Part shown: positions 60,482-64,000 of the stretch, one piece after another
Layout of the letters: every line of letters begins with the position of its first letter
Numbering within the stretch: the first letter of the stretch is position 1
From: Arctopsyche grandis
Lineage: Eukaryota; Arthropoda; Insecta; Trichoptera; Hydropsychidae
NCBI RefSeq assembly: GCF_051622035.1
Contig: NC_135364.1
Location: 17,049,001 to 17,113,000, forward strand
Length of the DNA stretch: 64,000 nucleotides
Direction: 5' to 3'
Program-made: the position numbers and the translations under genes
Notes under the pieces: generated by a model
Told to the model about the DNA's origin: nothing
Seen by the model: only the letters and a program-made list of their open reading frames with translations
Databases searched by the model: none

Positions 60482-60727
60482 ATATGAGCCGTTATATTTG
60501 AAAGTGGCAGAAGCTCAATTTTCAGTTCCAAAAACAGTATTTCAGTTTGACTTAATTCACAAATTATCATCACTTCTTTTTAACTCGATGTGTCCAAAAT
60601 CTGGGAAAAGCAGAATAAACTTATTACAGGCCACCAATATTTTTGAATATTGTTAAACGCAAAACATTATATATATGTATGTAGGTATTAATGTGAGATA
60701 TTTCTTGAAACGAAGAAAAGTTGACTT
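60482..60727. mobile_element. TIR element of TATGAGCCGTTATATTTGAA family, copy 4
   Basis: Left end TATGAGCCGTTATATTTGAA is intact; the right end stops after AAAGTTGACTTA and is truncated. The interior matches the 57606 copy closely. Confidence 0.6.
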
Positions 60728-61071
60728 AATTATTCGAATTTTGGTTTGGTATAAATTTGATGTCATTTGAATTATTGATCCACTTGTATTGTAACTCTAA
60801 TGAACGAAATTAACAAGTACTTTTTTAAAGCAATAATGGAACTATTGAATATTTACCTTTTATAATGTATGTAAATTGAAAAGTTGAATGGAATTATATT
60901 AGCTATTGAAAAGTTTTTGAAATGCACTTTAAGTGGATCAAACATGGTGTAAGTACATATAATAAATTCACTTAAATCTCGTATAATTCACACTTAATCA
61001 AATTACACCATTAATTTTATGAAATTCTTTATAATATGATATAAAACAGTTGTAGATTTAATTTTATAGCT
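60728..61071. other. Intergenic, no recognised gene
   Basis: AT-rich; nothing recognised. Confidence 0.45.
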
Positions 61072-61261
61072 GGTTAACTTTACGTGGGAGTAATTTAGTA
61101 TCGATTTCGAGTTGTCTTATCAGGGTTGAGTTTCCAAAATGTGCAATTTTGATCCGAAGTGGATTTGGTTAACTTTACGTGGGAGTAATTTAGTATCGAT
61201 TTCGAGTTGTCTTATCAGGGTTGAGTTTCCAAAATGTGCAATTTTGATCCGAAGTGGATTT
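61072..61261. repeat. Perfect tandem duplication, 2 x 95 bp
   Basis: The 95-bp unit beginning GGTTAACTTTACGTGGGAGT and ending CCGAAGTGGATTT is present twice in direct succession (61072-61166 and 61167-61261) with no difference that I can see, indicating a recent duplication or an assembly artefact. Confidence 0.9.
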
Positions 61262-62099
61262 TTTTTTATTAAATATAATAAATGATATTGCATGTGGTGA
61301 ATGGCGAGTGCATTATGAGATTTGTGGATGATGATGGTTGTGTGTGAGCAGTGTGTTCTCGAGCACCGTGTGCGATAACACAAGGCAATGTTGGTCACGG
61401 AGGTGGTTGGAAAGCGAGTCAGTGTGTCAAGTTAGTAGCTCAGGTGTTACCGGCCGTTCGCTCATCTCGCACTAATGCAGGGCTGCCACAGCTCTTATAT
61501 TATTTATTTAGAAAATTTCAGAACGAAATTCGTCCATATATTCTTCGAACGTCATAACTTGGCTCGTAGTCTAAATCCCGGTCAGAATCGGACAATGTAT
61601 TTGACTGTCTGAAGTATGTCTATAGCAAGTGTTAAAAGACAGTTCCATATAAAATTAGTACTAAGCACCAAAATCATAATTCATTTCCACTTTTGGTATT
61701 TTTCGCTTCCGAATCACGAAACTTTTGGAAATAGAACTACTTCAATATATGGCAAGTAGTAAAAATATTTTGTTGAATTCGGAATAGCTTATGCGTTTAA
61801 AAAATCATCTGAAAGATTTAAGTTAATATTTGAAATGACGTTAAGTGTTTCCGATATTAAATTGATAGGTTAAATAATTTACATATATTGCGTATTTCGA
61901 TGTGTTAAACGTACGAGTTATAAAGTGAAATTGCAGCTTTATTGTTAAGCGCTGTTTATTGTCAGAGATAAGCGCATATCAAGGTGTGACAACCATAAAT
62001 CTAATTTTTATGGCCAGATTAACGTCTTTAATTTATTTATTATTCTAAATATTTTAATCTAGAATATGATTGATCTGATAAGCTACCCATCACTATAGT
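61262..62099. other. Intergenic, no recognised gene
   Basis: AT-rich flank of the LINE; no gene or clear repeat recognised. Confidence 0.45.
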
Positions 62100-64000
62100 T
62101 ATTTACAATGCCTTATTTCATAAATTCAGAGAAAAAGATGCAGAATTCCAAATAAATCCTAATGTAGATGTAGAAGAGTCTTGGAAAATTGAAAAATCTC
62201 ATAATTCGGTATGCCAGAAAACATCAAACACCGCAAAATGAACATCGTAAGTCTTTTATCTCTGATTCAACTTGGGTTAAGATAAAAGAACGTAAAAGAC
62301 TTAAACAAACTGGCATAACATCGACAGAATATCTTGAAAGGTATGCAATATTACATAAAGATATTCAAAGGAGTTGTAGGCGGGATAAAGCTAAATATAT
62401 AAATGACATATGTGAGGAGATAGAAAAACACGCATTAAAGAATCAGGCAAGGGATATTTTTCACAAAGTAAAAATCGTCACTCAAAAATTTTCACCCAAA
62501 ACTTGGACAATAGATGATCAATTTGGAAACACGCTTACAGATATTGATGTGATACTCAACCGATGGAAAGAATACTGTTCGGAATTGTACAGTGGTAGTT
62601 CGTCGACCTCAATTGTTTCCCTAATTGATGATGTCAGGGAGCCTGACATCTTGACATCTGAAGTTGTAAATGCCATAAAGAAACTGAAATGTAAAAAGTC
62701 TCCTGGCAGCGATGGTATACAAGCTGAACTTCTGAAAGAGCTTGGTGAAACTGCGATAAAGGCGCTATGTAATATGTGCAACAAGATCTGGGTAAACGGA
62801 GTATGGCCGAAAGATTGGGTCAATTCAATATTCATTCCCTTACACAAGAAAGGATCTACAAAAAAATGCGAGAATTACAGGACCTTAGCCTTAATATCGC
62901 ACTCTAGTAAAGTATTGCTGTATATAATTAAAGATCGTTTGAGCAGTTACCTTGGATGGCAAATACCGAACGAACAAGCAGGGTTTGTAAAAGGCAAAGG
63001 GACGAGGGAACAAATACTGAATATACGTCAACTCATTGAAAAATGTCGGGAGTTTCAAACTCCAGCCGTTCTTTGTTTTATAGACTATAAAAAAGCTTTT
63101 GACTTTGTGAACTGGGACTATCTGTGGAAAGTTCTACTGGACATGGGAGTCCCCATGCATCTTGTAAAAATAATACATAACTTGTATAATGATAACAATG
63201 CAGTAGTTCGAATCAATTCGCTAAATTCGACAAATTTTCGAGTACAACGTGGAGTAAGGCAAGGGTGTATATTATCTCCAGACCTATTTAATATATATGG
63301 AGAGTATATAATGCGTAGAGCACTGGATGGTTGGAAGGGTGGAGTTTCCATTGGTGGAAAAAAACTATCCAATCTTCGGTATGCGGATGACACAACGCTC
63401 ATAGCTAATAATCATGAAGAAATGGCCGAACTGATCCGTCGTGTTGAGACAGAGAGTAATGTGCTTGGCCTCCAGATAAACCGCCCCAAAACAAAAATTA
63501 TGATAATTGACCGTCACCAACAGCTGCAAAACAACAACTCAGCTTTACACGGTATAGATGTGGTTGATAATTTTGTCTATCTGGGGTCACTCATATCTAA
63601 CAACGGCGGCAGCGAATTGGAAATACGGCGCCGGATTACATTAGCAAAATCGGCAATGTCACAACTAACGAAGATTTGGAAGAATAGAGCCATTACAACT
63701 GCTGTCAAAATCCGTCTCGTGAAGAGTCTCGTTTTTTCTGTCTGCCTTTATGGTGTCGAGACGTGGACCATGAAGGCGGCGGATAGACGGAGAATCGATG
63801 CCTTCGAGATGTGGTCCTGGAGACGGCTACTGCGCGTGCCTTGGACCGACAAACGCACGAATGTGTCTATTCTTGAATAATTGAAAATCAAGGATAGATT
63901 GTCAACAATATGCCTGAAACGTATATTGCAGTTCTTCGGCCACATTGCACGAAGAGGTGAGGAGAGCCTGGAGCGGTTGGTTGTGGTTGGTAGCGTCGAA
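62100..64000 (+). mobile_element. RTE/BovB-type LINE, 5'-truncated, runs off the window
   Basis: A non-LTR retrotransposon fragment. Coding similarity begins at about 62105 in the linker between endonuclease and reverse transcriptase, so the endonuclease domain is missing, as expected of 5' truncation. The 3' end lies beyond position 64000. Confidence 0.85.
62105..64000 (+). pseudogene. Reverse transcriptase ORF of RTE-type LINE, disabled
   Basis: The reading starts in one frame (FREKDAEFQINPNVDVEESW), shifts by one base near 62185-62195, then is open from 62189 to a stop at 63878-63880. RT motifs are intact: KCKKSPGSDGIQAELL, NYRTLALISH, AGFVKGKGTREQI, FIDYKKAFD, QRGVRQGCILSPDLFN and the catalytic LRYADDTTLIA. 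The C-terminal RTE block RRIDAFEMWSWRRLLRVPWT follows. The TAA at 63878 interrupts that block; the same frame then continues (LKIKDRLSTICLKRILQFFG) to the window edge, so it is a nonsense mutation rather than the natural end. Relatively few lesions suggest a moderately young insertion. Confidence 0.85.

Noticed and set aside
1-64000. CRISPR arrays, bacterial operons, rRNA or prophage
   Set aside because: Spliced genes, SINEs and LINE show this is animal nuclear DNA; the short tandem repeats present have no spacer-repeat structure.

Overview
This window is AT-rich insect nuclear DNA. Five insect-typical spliced genes with mostly 60-300 bp introns are packed into the first 35 kb: UBE4B, MCM8, rasp/HHAT, an EndoU-family pair and an NT5DC2/3-type HAD protein. 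The interspersed repeats are arthropod-like: tRNA-derived SINEs, short Helitron-like elements ending in CTAG, many small inverted-repeat DNA elements, and an RTE/BovB-type LINE. I cannot settle the order. The CTAG-ended Helitron-like repeats recall Lepidoptera, but that alone is not decisive.

Layout. 1-4.1 kb is repeats (two Helitron-like copies, a SINE, a 350-bp foldback element with 8-bp target duplication). 4.4-12.2 kb is UBE4B (+), 14 coding exons, about 1322 aa. 12.2-16.4 kb holds (TA)n microsatellites, a decayed PIF/Harbinger transposon and another repeat. 16.4-20.1 kb is MCM8 (+), 13 coding exons, about 765 aa. 20.17-22.22 kb is rasp/HHAT (-), four exons, about 527 aa, convergent with MCM8 (66 bp between stops). 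23.9-29.5 kb is a tandem pair (+): a short secreted protein lacking a catalytic domain, then a full secreted EndoU endoribonuclease, both with the same N-terminal architecture. 31.0-35.0 kb is an NT5DC2/3-like gene (+), nine exons, about 494 aa.

From 35 to 62 kb no conserved protein is recognisable. The stretch is AT-rich with isolated GC-richer islands, repeats, and one good core promoter (TATA plus initiator at 53.41-53.44 kb, pointing right) that may start the non-coding first exon of a gene lying beyond the window. The last 1.9 kb is a 5'-truncated, disabled RTE-type reverse transcriptase running off the edge.

The genes do not form a pathway: protein quality control (UBE4B), DNA repair and meiosis (MCM8), Hedgehog/Spitz palmitoylation (rasp), RNA cleavage (EndoU) and a putative nucleotidase. 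The distinctive content is the catalytic-domain-less EndoU sister gene and the unusually rich set of small DNA-transposon derivatives whose target-site duplications can be read directly (TAA, TTAA, 8 bp and 9 bp), several inside introns. I did not find evidence of a new defence system, CRISPR array or gene cluster. Exon boundaries are inferred by hand from reading frame, GT/AG sites and family knowledge. Boundaries of repeats without a target duplication are approximate.
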